This document shows, piece after piece, positions 44,201 through 57,689 of a stretch of DNA of 64,000 nt. Source of the DNA: Prostheceraeus crozeri (Eukaryota > Platyhelminthes > Polycladida > Euryleptidae); the NCBI GenBank assembly GCA_907163375.1, contig CAJQUW010014395.1, forward strand, positions 372,001 through 436,000, written 5' to 3'. Each line of letters opens with the position of its first letter. Position 1 is the stretch's first letter. Position numbers and translations under genes: made by a program. The notes beneath the pieces were generated by a model. That model saw only the letters and a program-made list of their open reading frames with translations, made no database searches and was not told where the DNA came from.

Positions 44201-44984
44201 TTGAAGATTTTGTACGATAAACAGAATTACATACGATGACATCACAAAAATCTTCTGACTCTTTCCAACTACAAAATATTGAACTGTTTTCATCACGCTG
44301 TGTCACCTCTCAAATAGAGATTATCAAGTTCCTTGGAGCATGGATAGAACCGAAAGGAAAATTGACATTGATATGTAGAATGCCTGTAATTACAGATGAA
44401 AATCAAAATATTGCACTATACTGAAAAATTTGAATGCGTAATTCATCAGTCTTTTCAAGATGAAGAGCTATATCCCACTAATATTTTTGCTGGCTACAAT
44501 GATCACAACGAAGTAAGCCATGAGACTTGTTCACTCTACTCGCACGTAGCTCGTCACTGCTTAACGTCAAGTGTGAGTCCAAGGTTTTCATATTCAATGT
44601 CAGAAAATTGTCTCGAGTAATTTATGAGTTTATTAGCACCACATGGATGGCTTGCATACATATTTCAAACAAACAAAATTTTACATTTTTTCCAAGGTAG
44701 GAGGAATTCAGTATTTTCAAATATGTCAAATGTCAAACGAATAGTTGCTAGTCATCAAATTTAGCTGTCTCTATGTTTATCCCATATATTATCACAGATA
44801 GAAGTTTGAAAATAAGCTTTTCACTCTTTAATTTCGATGTAAATTCAGAAAATATGAAAAAGGTCAAAGTTATATGTACACTGGTTTCCATGTATTTGGA
44901 ATTCATGTTAAGAGTTAATGCGAAATACTTTAGCGTAAACATTGAAAATATATTTGTGTCCGCTGAAGCATTTCGCATTAACTT
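41233..44984. other. Intron-like sequence between terminal exons
   Basis: 3.7 kb, AT-rich. Short frames such as 42738-43022 and 44773-45057 show no motif. Holds the 43277-43327 hairpin. Confidence 0.5.
43277..43327. repeat. Near-perfect 21-bp inverted repeat
   Basis: GGGCAACAATGTAGGACATTT (43277-43297) pairs with 43307-43327 with one mismatch; spacer 9 bp. It may be a tiny palindromic MITE. Confidence 0.8.
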
Positions 44985-45403
44985 TCAACACGACTCAGCT
45001 TCTGAGAATGTGGCAAAGAAACCCGTTCCTCTTTCTGATGCTCCTGCTTTGAATTGAACGGTCATGGTATCGTTATTTGAACATTGACTTCCTGGTGAAT
45101 TTTGATGGTGCGAAGTATCAATCTTTTCCGCCTTCCAAATGGGACCATTATATAAAGCCAAGAAATCCCAGGTATATATGTCATCTCCTCCTCTAGCTAG
45201 GTTAAATGATTTGAATTCGATGCGTATTTTCTTGCCCTCATCTACCATGAGTTCCCAACGGCACTCCATATTTGGTGGATATAACGTTGAGCCATCATAA
45301 TCTCTATGAGATTGAATAGATCCGGACTGATAAAGTCGTTTTGGTCCGCCACATGGCGTTTCAGGTGGTGGAGGAAAGGTAATCCATGAAGGAATTGTAA
45401 AAT
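44985..45403 (-). CDS. CUB-domain gene, terminal exon A
   Basis: The acceptor TATGTTTCAG precedes 45403. The exon starts in the same phase (two bases of a split codon) as exon B and ends with TGA at 44987-44985. It encodes the WITFPPPP linker and a CUB domain with PCGGPKRLYQSGSI, DYDGSTLYP, ECRWEL, YTWDFLALYNGP, a GSQC Cys and GFFATFSE. The reading frame is open further upstream, but that is intron. The preceding exon 52516-52653 ends in matching phase 1. Extracellular binding protein, terminal CUB2. Confidence 0.82.
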
Positions 45404-46189
45404 CTGAAACATAATCGTAAGCGGTAAAAGTACAAATAAAAAAGGTAATAGTGACAACTAGAGGATGAACCCGATCGAACCACATCGCCCCATTCGAATT
45501 CTGGCAGGGTTTACCAAATATGCTCCCAGTTGGGGCAGGTTGTGCGTTTACACGTGCAACTTGACTACTGACACTTTTTGATCCATGATGAGTCAGAAAA
45601 GAAAGGACAAACAATGGAAGCGAAGGCATGCTTTCAATAAACGTGCTTCGTTCGTCATCAGACAAAGTCCAGACAATAGCAACTTGCGAGTATATAATGG
45701 TGATAATGAGAAATGCATTGATCTCATCAGCTTGTTATCTTCCGAAGCATAAATTGAAGGCGCACCTCTTACGGACACTCATAAGAAAATAAGCTAATGA
45801 GCTCAATGCATTTCTCTTATCAGCATTCATTCAATAGTTTTTGTCTGTACTCTTTCTGGTGACGCACAAAGCACGATTTTTATTTTTTATTATATTCAGT
45901 AACCTACGTGACATACAGCATTGTCTATTACATGCCACGGCAATTACATATTTACAAAAAACACGGAGTGAATAAAAATAACGAAAATTATAAAAGTGAA
46001 TTATAAAATAGCTTTTGAAATACAATGCTTTGAGGTACGTGGGTTGAATACGTCAACTGTTTTCAATTCATCAATTTTCATAAGCTCTTGGGAAATACGC
46101 ACTCTGCCGGATTACCAAAGCGACATGTCCGGTCCGTTTAATGGGTATCCGAAAATGAATAACAGATACAAGATAGCAACAGTTCACAT
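45404..46189. other. Intron of the CUB gene
   Basis: No other gene seen. Confidence 0.5.
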
Positions 46190-49100
46190 TACCATGTAGG
46201 CTCTTGTGAACACGGCTAACAATCCTACGTAGCTGATACGTAGCAATCGGTGCCAAACGTTCCAAAACGTTCCAAAGAAGGTCAAGTCCGAAATTATCCG
46301 TCTCTTGTACAAGGGATCCAGGGGAAAGCGGTTACAGAGGGCAACATAATCGCTGTTTTCATACGGCATATTACATTGAAGCCGCAAATATTTAATAAAA
46401 CGTCTTTGAACATTTACTAGTTTTTCAATCAAATAATTAGCGTTAGGTGACCTGACAGGTGAACAGTAATCAAGATGAAAACGAACATGAGAATTATATA
46501 AGACTTTGAGCACACACACACATCATGACGGTTTTTCATGGTTCGTTTCACAAAGCCCATGATACGGAATGCTATACTCACAATACTGGAAAATGCGAAG
46601 CAAACGACAAATTAGAGGAAAATGTACAATCAAGATCTTTAATTTGATAGACTTGTTTCGATGGAGATGAACAGAGCTTGTAACTATAGCTTAAACTCAA
46701 AAGTTTCTTCATAGAAAAGGTCATCAAAAAGCATTTCTCAAAATTTAGTCTTCGGTTCCACTGTGAACACCAAACACAAAAGCTAGATAAATCTTGTTGT
46801 AAATCAAGACAGTCTTTCAAGCAAGAGATGCGTTTAAAAATCTTTACGTCATCTGCAAATAGGAGGCATTTAATGCATCTAAGACAGAATGGAAGATCAT
46901 TCACATACATCAAAAATAATGTAGGGCCAAGAATATACCCTTGGTGGAACCTCAGAGTATACATGTTCCAATCAGATGCAAATCCATGTAGAATAAACAC
47001 GTTGGAAGCGATTACTGACATAAGTGTGGAACCAACTGAGGTAATTGTTAGAAATACCAAAATGACATTCCATTTTACATAGCAGATGAGCATGGGAGAC
47101 AAGATCAAATGCTTTAAAAAAATCGGTGTCAAAAAAAACCGATTTTAAAAAAAACCGTCATCAAATATCAAATGCATTCGTAAAGTAGTCTGTGTAGCTG
47201 ATGATGTGTACTGACAGCAGGGATGCGGAGTCCTATCATTTTGATAGGACTCCGGCTCCGGGGGTTGATAGGACTCCGACTCCGGGGGTTGATAGGACTC
47301 CGACTCCGGGTGGCAAGTATATAAAGGCTAGTTTTTTGAAAAATAAACCGGTAACCTACGTCATAGATAATTATAGGCTTACCTGAACCTATATTTAGTG
47401 ATCATTGCTGTATCAATTATCGATCATTTTCGATGAGAGTTTATCAAATGTCGCTTTCAGTTGGATGCATACGACTCGGCTCCTCCCATCTTCTTGATGT
47501 GTGCTTCACATGGTTTTCTCCAGTCTATACCAGGCAGGAAAATCCCCCGTCCTTCTCCAAAAAAAATATGAGTACACTTTCGATTTTAATATGCGCTTTG
47601 CAGGAACCATCACATGCACGATTGAAATGAGGGTGAGAGGTAATGTTCTCAAACAAGCTATCATTTTATGTTGTCTTTGATGTGACCTTTGGCGCGTAGG
47701 TGTGATCGATGCTATGAAGGCTATTCTTCTCTACTAAATCACTGAGTGAAAAGACGATCCTTTTTTCACTATCACAGTTCATTCCCTCAAATATTGCAAG
47801 CTTTGCATGGAGCAGTGCCTCTGTACTTTTGTCTGACGGAGAAAGTTGACATCAAGACAGTGACATCTGTGCATGAGGATAAATAATTTGTTTGTATTAT
47901 ATTTCGGGTCTAATTATAGATCGGAGTCCTGAGTCCTATCATTTGATAGGACTCCGACTCCAGCAAAAATGATAGGACTCCGGGACTCCACATCCCTGAC
48001 TGACCACAATAGATTCGTTGGGGTCGATTTGCTCTTACAAAATCCACGCTGATTACAAATCAAGAGTTTGAGATGATCATTTAGGACACGATTTACATTG
48101 CGCTCAAATAGTTTGCTGATAGCAGACTGTATAGAAATAGCCCTGTGAGATTCAACAAATGATTTCAATCCTTTCGACTTATAAGCAGGAACAACATTAA
48201 ATTTTAAAATTGATGGATATTCCCCAGAATTATCTGATAAGTTGAAATAGGAGCTACGGGAAAACATATAGCTCAGATGCACACTCAATGAGAAATACAT
48301 TAGATAAACAGACATAACCACAGCTAGCATTCCGATCCAAAGCTAATATCTCAGCTTCCATCTCGTCAGGACTTATTTTGCGTAAAGTGAATAACGGTGC
48401 ATCAATAAAAGAACATTTAGGTAACACAATGTTATTGTCAACGACTAAGATTGTATGAAAATATCGGCAGAAAGCATTGACGATATCACGAAAAGATGTA
48501 TGATCAACTGAATTATATGACATAACTTTAGGGAGAGATTCTGATTCTTTGAGTGATTTGACGTAAGTCCAAAATCGCTCTGGGTTAGTCTGTATGTCAG
48601 ATCCAATTTGATTGACATATTCCGTGTGACACGTCTTCTGCATGGCTTTGACTTCCCCCCCCCCCGGAGCGTAGAAAACTTCTTGTATACATCAGTGTCT
48701 TCACTCGTATTTCGTCCTCCGTGAACGAACTGCTTCAGAACACGTTCCTTTTCCTTGATAAGAGCAATTAAGTTAGGGCTACACCAATACGGAAATTTAG
48801 AACTTTTGGATTTTACCAAGGGAACGTGATCTGATAAAACTGCAAATATGACATCATACAGATTGGATAATGCCACAGAAGCATTACCAACACAAATCTG
48901 TGACCAACATAAACTAGTAAGAAGACCGCGAATGAGACCAAAATCCACCGTTTTGTAGTTGTACGCTGTGCGTTCGGTCATCTGAATTTTGGACTTGGTG
49001 GAAAGTGTATAATTGACAGCTGATGCTTGATGATTTGATGTCGCAGGACTGTCTGTGTACCTGATAGATAGTTGCTGTTTATTGCTGAATACTAAATCGA

Positions 49101-49580
49101 AAGGCTTGTTGTTGCAAGTCGGCAAGAAATTATGTTGGCACTATCAGACTCCCACAAGGCATCTGACATATTGAAATCACCAAGTAAGATCAGAGTCTTT
49201 GGATCCACATGTAAAACGAACTCGGTCAATAGATTCTTCCAAAGCCTCTATCCGAGATGAATTAGACCCAAGTGGTAAGTAAACTGTACCAAGAAACAGT
49301 TTTCGTGAATTTTCTGCTTTAAGTTCAACCCAAATGATTTCAATATCGGTCTCTAAATCACTACGGCGTTTGCAATGATAAATTGAACTTATTGCTATAA
49401 GGACATCACCTCCATCTTTCTTACCACAAGAAGCTCTATCTCGATCCTCTCAAAAAATATTGTAACTAGAATTGATCAAGATCTCATAATCATTAACACT
49501 ATCATTCAACCAAGTTTCAGTCAACGATATAATGTCATAATGACAATGGCTTTTGCATTCAAAGAAGAACTGTTGAAAGC
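46190..49580 (-). pseudogene. Decayed non-LTR retrotransposon (endonuclease plus reverse transcriptase)
   Basis: On the minus strand from about 49560: SLTETWL, a stop, RDRAS, VYLPLGS and LLGDFN of an AP endonuclease; a linker with NPERFW; then, past an insertion, reverse transcriptase with GYILGPTLFLMYVNDLP and LFADDVKIF; then a C-terminal part with LDYCSP and RRFIKYL. Frames change several times and the PQG motif is mutated, so it is dead. It is interrupted by a hAT-like element (47218-47998). It sits in a CUB-gene intron in the same orientation. Confidence 0.85.
47218..47998. mobile_element. hAT-like non-autonomous element
   Basis: Ends CAGGGATG and CATCCCTG, then inverted GGAGTCCTATCATTTT-type sequence. 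Internal GATAGGACTCCGACTCCGG repeats occur near both ends. The flanking 8-mers ACTGACAG and ACTGACCA agree in six bases, consistent with an 8-bp target duplication. Inserted in the decayed LINE; no transposase frame. Confidence 0.8.
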
Positions 49581-50376
49581 ATGCAACTTTCCTCTGATGC
49601 TGGCAGCGTTAGAATAGATAATATTTGAATTGTCACTTCGTATAAGCTTTTCATAAGTTTCCATAGTTGATTATTTTTATTTGACGTTAATATGCAATAC
49701 TGGCACAGAATTAGATTGTTTAAGCACATCACTTTGCTAGAAGTGTAAGCTGATTCAAAACGATGGCACATGTATGAACTTACGAAGTGCAAAAGAAATT
49801 TTCAATGCCTTACAGAGATAGGAAAAATAGTCGTGCATCGCTTGCGGATTGCTGTGAATTCCTTCAAAATGCTCCGATCGCCACGATTCCTGCAGATTCG
49901 AAGAATTCAGATCATTGCGCAAAAGTTTTCTCGATAATGTTGGGCCTTCCGATCATTATTAAAAAAAGTTAGCAGGTGCACGGAAAAACGTTCACAAACT
50001 TTTCTGTAGAATTTGACATCGACTGTGTCTCTTTGCTGTGTGATCCGGTTGATAACAGTCACTGAAACTTCGTGAAGATTGGCGTGTCTATATCTGACTG
50101 ACTGCTCATTGTTCGATTGCTATGATATTATGTCAGCAGATTGTGCCATTTAATTGACGTTGCATGTTCCAATGTTTCCTTTCTAGTGAAACAGAAGAAG
50201 AGACGACCGGTCTAATTCTGTGACTGGTACTCAATCAAGAAAACAGAAATCACTGATAATCCAAATGGAATTCCGTTGAGATCACGTGAGTAGACAACTT
50301 GGATAAACTAGTGATGACGTCATAAACCACGTGATGGAAAATCGATAATCGGATTTTCTCGAGCAAGGGCAACATA
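49581..50376. other. Intron sequence
   Basis: No gene seen. Confidence 0.5.
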
Positions 50377-50625
50377 GAAATAAACTATTTATCTGAAGTT
50401 CGCTGGAATGGAAATTGACTCAAGGTCGCGGCACATCCGAGGGAACTAAGTTGGGGCATGAAGAACCAATTAAAAGCTTCGATTTACTCATGTGACTGAT
50501 TCTAACCCAATGATACAGACGTTGGCAGGTGCATCTAAGTGAAAATGCGTGCGATTTATGTGCCGTTATTGTGCATTGCATGAAGCTTAATTTCCATTCT
50601 AGAGGTTTTATTGTTGTCAATTTCT
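50377..50625. repeat. Dispersed repeat copy 1
   Basis: About 245 bp nearly identical (about 97%) and in the same orientation at 54583-54829, from GAAATAAACT to TTGTTGTCAATTTCT. The 66-aa frames inside are part of the repeat. Class unknown; SINE, MITE or solo terminal repeat are possible. Confidence 0.85.
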
Positions 50626-52515
50626 GTGAAGGGCAATGTTAGAATCAGGCTAGAATAGCCAATAAATAACAGCTGATTGATGGCAAGCAGCAGAAAACAC
50701 CTGCCGTGCGACACGCACCAACAACGAGAAGTATATATCTATGGCACAATAAGCATATGACGTAGCACACATAGGAATGGACCTGCAGCGATTCTTTGCA
50801 GTCTGAGAGATGATCAATCAGGGAAGCGATACAGAAAAAATCCACCAAAATATCCAAGGAAGGAAAGCAGGTATGAACAAACGGACCACGTATGCACTCT
50901 CGGGACACGAAAAGTTATGAAATATGATTATTGAAGGTGTGTCATTGTTTCTATTGTTTGTCCATTTTTTCTGACTCATCATAGATCGAAAGGTGTCAGT
51001 AAAGTGTTAGTAATTGTTAGTAAGGTGTTAGTAATTACTGACAGTAATTAAGTTGCACGTGTAAACACACCTTAAGACATCTCAAACGGCTTGTTTGTAA
51101 TATCAATTGGACCATCCACTGTTGAATTGCATGAACCGAAGGCAAATGAAGTTCTTTGTGCGCTTTACTTCATCGATAGAGCAGAATAAACAGAAATATC
51201 AGCGAATGAGAATACTTTGCTCCAGTGCACCAAGCACTCGAAATAACAAAGGGCTCCTAATTTCTTATCTTTTCAATCAAATTTGTATATATCATATGGT
51301 TGGCCGAACAACTGCAAAAAATAGTTAAGCTCTGTGAAATCATGGAGATCTAAAAAGAAACAGGGTGACATGGAATCCGGAATGGTACCAGATGAGGCCA
51401 TTAATCAGAATTCCAGATTTATCAGTTATAATGCATCGATAGGCCTACTCCTCGCATCTACGTTAGGTATTTTGTCATCACAACAATTCCGTCATTCAAT
51501 TTACTATCGCAATCAGCTTTAATGCTCTTTTCTCAAAACTGATGTTACCAAATGAGCATCTTTATGGCACGGCTTATTGTTTTAGTTATTTGATAGACAC
51601 AATAAATTATCAATCAATTTCGTAGCAGAAAAAAATTGATTGGATAGTAGAAATTTGTTTGATAAAATAATTAGAAATTTATCAACTTCAATGAACGGAA
51701 CTGATTTTCATCATCTTCCTGTCTTTTTTCCTGAAGATGTGGTCAATGTTTATCGAGACGATCGAAACACGATACTCCGAAGCGCCACGCGCTATTGCTA
51801 AAAATTTGAAGTTGCCTTGTTCAAAAGTTTAGAGCAGTTTGCAAATGCATCATCAGGTACAAGAAGTTTTATTGTATGTAATAGAACTAATCATACGCGG
51901 TGATGCATTTATTAAAACTTTTGAACAAGAAGTACAGCATTCGAGTCTTTTATGAATACATAACTCACCTGGCAGCACTATGTTAACGCATACCACTTGC
52001 TGTAACAGTGATAGAATATTTTACAGTATAATGACTGCATATTTAATTTGGATACTTCGACTATAGCGCTCACGTCGGATCCCACATATCACAGATAGTT
52101 TTGAATATTTCGTAGGCCTACATGATGTGCACAAGCTTCCATTTTTATAGAAGCCAGTCTCACAGGTCATCACGCATCAATTCTAGTTGAATTAACTTTG
52201 TAGCAATTCAATTGTAATTAATTTTATCATGTCTACAATAGGCGTATGCTGCATAGTAGCAATATATTGCAGCTATCAATGAATTGCAAACAGTAAAATG
52301 TTGAAGTAAAAGCTTATTTATTGGACAGTATTCGCTCTTGCATGAAAGAAGGAAAAACTGTGCACGCATTTTGGAAACACCTCCCCTCCCCCTGAACGCA
52401 TTTCGCACAGTACCCACCCTCCCTTTGACTGCGTGCGCTCCTGACAGTAAAGTTACTTGCAAATCAGTATGTTCTCTAAACTGCAAGCATATTTGTTAAC
52501 ATTTAAGTTACTCAC
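50626..52515. other. Intron sequence
   Basis: No gene seen. Contains a short GTTAGTAA-type repeat at 51000-51050. Confidence 0.5.
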
Positions 52516-52653
52516 CAGAGAAGATAGTAGTATAATGCATCTCGAATCCATTTCCTGCGTTTCCTTCACCATTTGTGAGAAACTCAATCGTTAGAAGATT
52601 GCTTTCTGACGTAAACACTGTTTCAGGTCTGTCAACTCCGCAATGTCTGCGAG
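52516..52653 (-). CDS. CUB-domain gene, exon for second half of CUB1
   Basis: 138 nt between the acceptor CTTTTTCAG and donor GTGAGT on the minus strand, too short for frame listings. Reading after two bases of a split codon: RRHCGVDRPE, then SNLLTIEF and GNGFEMHY, the Cys-Gly, core strand and last strand of a CUB domain. It enters in phase 1 from exon 62036-62112 and leaves in phase 1 to exon A or B. No stop inside. Confidence 0.8.
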
Positions 52654-53556
52654 CTGAAAAAGAAAGATTAAACTTTCAGATAATATTCATGTTTCATAAA
52701 TAGGCCTACATGAATGTCATGCATACCGTTTTGACGACATTTTCAAATATCTACATTACACATTTTTTAAATGAAATGAAATATTTCCTCTAATGAGCGC
52801 CGCGGTGTTTTTTGCTTCACAATCAAACAGCTCTGGTCCTTATTAGAGCTTTTTAAGTACCACCTTTTGTTGAAATAAGCGGCACCATTGAATTGGCTTT
52901 ACAGCTACGGAAACCAAATGTAGTAGATACATTATATAACGCAGAGATGAAATAAAATCTACTAAAACACTATCTATAGAGCAGATTAATCACAAAACAT
53001 ACAGCAGAAAATAAATGTACAAATTATGCGGGAGAAGAAATTAAGTGCCCTATAGGACGGACCATTTCTATGAAATCTCCTTCGTCTCTACTAGCTGTTT
53101 ACTTTATTTTCAGACTTCCATGCAATTTCTTTCTCCTGCAAAAGTAGTAAGTTTTTGTGTATGTTTCATGTGCAGTCTGCTCAAAAGATACAATTTTTGT
53201 AGGCTTCATTTTTATCTTTATATGTGAATGCATCCGCTACAGTTAGGCATGAAGTATTAAACTTCGCTCATTTCATTATCTGTAGCATAATTCGCATATG
53301 CATTCTTGTTGCAAACCATTCGGAAACAAGCGTGGCCATTGAAAAATCATTGAATTTTCACTTTATCAAACATATCTTCATAATTGCACCAACAACTAAA
53401 TTACTTACATACATAATAAGTCTGAAAAGAAAAAATTTAGTGGAGTTGTACCTTATATTTAGGGATTCCAAAATCCTGAAAAATCTCAATAGCAAAATCG
53501 TAGATATCCTATTACAAAGCATAGATATATAGCCTACTAATAGCATGGGATACCGG
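52654..53556. other. Intron sequence
   Basis: The frame 53224-53532 (102 aa) is hydrophobic and AT-driven; no motif. Confidence 0.5.
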
Positions 53557-54395
53557 TAGGGAATGCAATCCCGGGAACGGCAAAGTTGAGAGTAACAGGT
53601 AACAGTTGCGAATTCCTGAATTTTGCACTTTCAATCTGCAATTTCCTGAGATTCCGGATTGGTAGATTGAAGACTCGGCATTAGAGACTCCCTACAAAAT
53701 CCCAACTTTTCCTGATCCCTGGATTCGGAATTACAAGCTCTGACCCGGGATCGACAAAATATAAGTATGTCAACTGTAGCTACAAGTAAAATGGTGAGAT
53801 AATCAAAATCACAACTATTTCCTCAATGCATTGAACTGGCACATTCAGATTCCAAAATCCAAAGCTCGGGATTGCGCGATAGAAGAATCTTTTACTAGCC
53901 TTTCACCGTTAGCTAAGCTAATGCTGTGAATAACAACTGTGGCCAGATGAAAATTATTCTTCCTGAACAAATCTATTCGGGATCAATCTATCGGGATTGA
54001 AATAACCAGAGGCTAACAATTTGCCTCCTAAAGATCTCAATCCCGAGCATTAACTACTTTCCTAATCCCGATATTGTGCATGCCTGTTTCGCCAATGCTC
54101 ATCTTCAATTTGGTCATGCTTTCAAATATTGCTAGCTTTGGCAAATGAAAAAGCTCAAATTTAAGTCTCGACCTCTATTCAAAAAGCCTCATCAATGGAT
54201 TATTGAAAACGATATGTTGACCATTATATTGATGTGTGAAGAGCCTGCATCTATCGTGGATGGATTTCTGGTAGTTTTATCTTCGCCAATTTGTCTTACT
54301 TTAGACGGAGTATAGCTATATTGTAAATTTCTCAATCCCGGGATTTTGACCCTCCAATCCTGAGATAGACCCCAATCCCGGGATTGGAATCCCTA
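53557..54395. mobile_element. hAT-like non-autonomous element with AATCCCGGGATT motifs
   Basis: The left end TAGGGAATGCAATCCCGGGA and right end TCCCGGGATTGGAATCCCTA are imperfectly inverted. Inside, CCCGGGAT or TCGGGATT words recur about ten times in both orientations. I see no clear 8-bp target duplication. Confidence 0.6.
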
Positions 54396-54582
54396 CTTAT
54401 ATTTCCATAATGTAAAATCGGCATCAATGTTGACGCTACAAAAAATAATACGAAGTGGAGGACTGAATATCGATGTCAAGAAATGCAATTATGCGATTAG
54501 GGAAGTCCTCAACTTCTGACCGGTATCCTTTCTGAGAATTCTGCTAATAGCCGTGGTCTGCAGTCGTCAGATATTTGCATAG

Positions 54583-54829
54583 AAATAAACTGTTTATCTG
54601 AAGTTTGCTAGAATAGAAATTGACTCAAGGTCGCGGCACATCCGGGGGAACTAAGTTGGGGCATGAAGAACCAATTAAAACCTTCGATTTGCTCATGTGA
54701 CTGATTCTAACCCAATGATACAGACGTTGGCAGGTGCATCTAAGTGAAAATGCGTGCGATTTATGTGCCGTTATTGTGCATTGCATGAAGCTTAATTTCC
54801 ATTCTAGAGGTTTTATTGTTGTCAATTTC
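54583..54829. repeat. Dispersed repeat copy 2
   Basis: Direct copy of 50377-50625. Confidence 0.85.
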
Positions 54830-56598
54830 TATGGATATTTGCCTTCGACTCGACACGAAGTCTCAGCCGATATACGAGCGCGACTGAACTCTTGTTAACA
54901 CGGCACGACATAGAGATTGATAACAATAAAATCTCTATAATGGAAGTAAAGCTTCACGCAATACACAATAGCAGTACAACTACGTCTAGCTCGTAAGTCT
55001 TTCACAAAATTTATCTTCCAACAAAATTGGTCAACCGGTCAACCAACACTTTGATTTCGATGTGCAGAGCAGACGTATGGACACCATAGATATTGAAAGC
55101 GTGAAAATGACCTCGATAGCGCCAAGGATGTAAACAACTTTTCAACAATAAACAATAAAAGCAAATTACGCAATAAATTTGGGACATCATAACTTCTCCA
55201 GAAGTCGATTTCGACCAGTAGTACATCAAAAGAATGCTAAGAGAAAACCCTTTCACCTTGTGCTTGATTCATTATCATGATCACAAGTTTTCGTATTGAA
55301 ATTTTGAGATTTCTAAAAGAGGTGATTTTTACATTTTGACCTCTGTCCACATGAAATAATAAGGGATACAAATATATACTAGCTCACTGAAAAGCCGAGA
55401 ACATAAGCTCTCGAATGGTGTATGGCTTGTCAATGTAAAATGAGACTGAAAGGCAGGAGAATCGATTGAAGTTTGGCATGATTTATGTAGTCCGTTTTTT
55501 ATGATCAACTCTGTACCTATACATATGATTCAATACAAAACAAAAGTTCACTGGCAGAGACTACACCAGAATGATGAACAAAGAAATTTGGACAAAAAGT
55601 TCAGTGATTGATGTCAAAACCTGTGAACTTATGGCCAATCAAATACATTTGCTGCTGAAAATACACGTTCGTTTGTAGAGGAGATGATCGATATACAATA
55701 ATGGCGCGCACTGTTCTGCTCAGGTTTGAGTATACTAGGCAGCGTGCTCGGTCTAGCAAGCAGTCGATGCTCGCGTCCCAGTCATGTATTGACTAATTGT
55801 ATTACATCTTCGGCCGATCTTTCTGTGCCGGCTCAACAAATGGTGTTTATTTATTCTTTATTATCGTGGAATAAAATGGAATACCTTATCATAGCTAGAA
55901 CAGGCTACGTTCCTGTTAAGCGTATCATTTTTATCTTAACATTTACAGTGAATAATTGTCAACACAGAAATAAATCTGAAATATTTCATAATTGATTCAA
56001 GTATTTTGAATACAAGTTAATCTCTATAATTGTGAAAACACGAGCGCAAGCACCACATGAATGACAAGGCTCAACACGATGCACGATAGTGGTCGTGTCA
56101 CGAACACATGCATGTGCTGCATGTACCTGTAGTCTGTATGGAATGATTCATCAATTAATTCATTTAATATTTATTTGCCATTGACGAGTCATTAATAAAT
56201 GTTTACTGAAGAAGACTATCATATCTCCTTCCTGGTATTATCCTACTAAGAATTATGACAAAACTGATCGCAGATAACATCATGTCTTATCAGATGATAA
56301 ACAACGGTATTAGAAGTTGTGTTGATTACATTCGAAAAATAATTTGATAAAGATGAATAAGGACTGAGCATCCTTAGTTTAAATATAAAATTTCTTTTGG
56401 CCACTTAGTTATATCCTGCATTTGCCATCGTCTTGAATCAGTTTGCACTTATAGCAAAGTGATACGCTTAAACAATCTAATTCTGTGCCTCGATTGTTTC
56501 ACCAGGATCCGTCCGTAATATCAATTTGACCGAAGCCGAGTTCATGAAATTATTGCAAAAAATGAATTCAGATACTTCAATGAAACCATTGAAGTATA
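54830..56598. other. Intron sequence
   Basis: No gene seen. Frames at 55011-55256 and 55726-55995 lack motifs. Confidence 0.5.
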
Positions 56599-56865
56599 CC
56601 GGGTAGTCAAAAAGTCCTTGGACTCTGGGCAATGTTACACAAATATTTTATTTGAATTGAAAAACAAATAACTATGTCTATACAAGAGGAGGTATACATG
56701 ATAATAGTCTAAAGAACAATACTCACACAAATTTATTCAAAATGAAGTCCATTGGCCTGTATACATCGGTCTATTCTGTTGGCCCAATCACGAAATGCAG
56801 CAGTGAAATGATGATGATCAATATTTTCAATTTCTTGGGTGATCTTATTTCTTAAATTGTTGAGA

Positions 56866-57619
56866 TTAGCAAATCGTTCTCCAGGAGTAAACACTTTGTC
56901 TTTCAAATAGGACCAAAGAATATGGCATTACAAGTGGAACAACAACATTGTCTATGTATCTTTCCGCGTTCATAGTCTCCTCTTGAATAATGTAAGAAAC
57001 AAGACCTCTGCATGAAACCAGAGCCCAAACTGTTAAAGATCTTGTAGTGCAACTTTTATTTGCAATGCGAACGTGGGGATTTTCAATTGACCAGTAGTGT
57101 AAATTGTGTTTGTTCACATTCCCATTTAAATGAAACGAACACATCACTGAATGTAATTTTTCTCAAGTAAGCAGGGTCATTTTTCAAATTGTTTTTCATA
57201 ATTTGACAGAACTGCAATCTTCTGTCATCGTCGCCATCGTGCAATTCTTGCGAATAAGTAGGCTTGTAAGGATGGGCATGTAGTTTTTTATGTAAAATGT
57301 TAAAAGCACTTCCATGTGATACGTTCAGTTCATCTGCAATGTCATCAATTGACAATGTAGGATCATATGTAATCAGCTGCCTGGTAGCTTCAACCTTGTC
57401 GTGTCCACTTGCAGTGACTGGTCTTCCTGATCTTGGACGATGTTTTATGACTGATCCAGTTTCCAAAAGTAAATCTCTTAAAAAGTACAGCGTACTCTTT
57501 GCTGGGCAGTCCCTATTGAACATGTGTCTATTTTTTTCTGCTACTTGTGCAGTACTTTTAAATGAAATCATCCAAGACGCCAAATATACTTTTTCTTCAA
57601 TCGGTAAATCACCCATCAC
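56866..57619 (-). pseudogene. Mariner transposase, N-terminal part with internal deletion
   Basis: The frame starts at 57619 and has the helix-turn-helix region, RSGRPVT linker and TFSD (first catalytic Asp). A frameshift at about 57120 moves to FHLNGNVNKHN, then to an NVVVPLVMPY, where the catalytic middle (QQDG to SPDL) is deleted and the tail is out of frame. Non-functional. Same family as the gene at 36762. Confidence 0.85.
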
Positions 57620-57689
57620 GCACAGCAGCCAATGTTGCAGTCACAAATGCTACAGACGCGCGCCGTACGATTTCTCAGGTTTCTCTCGG

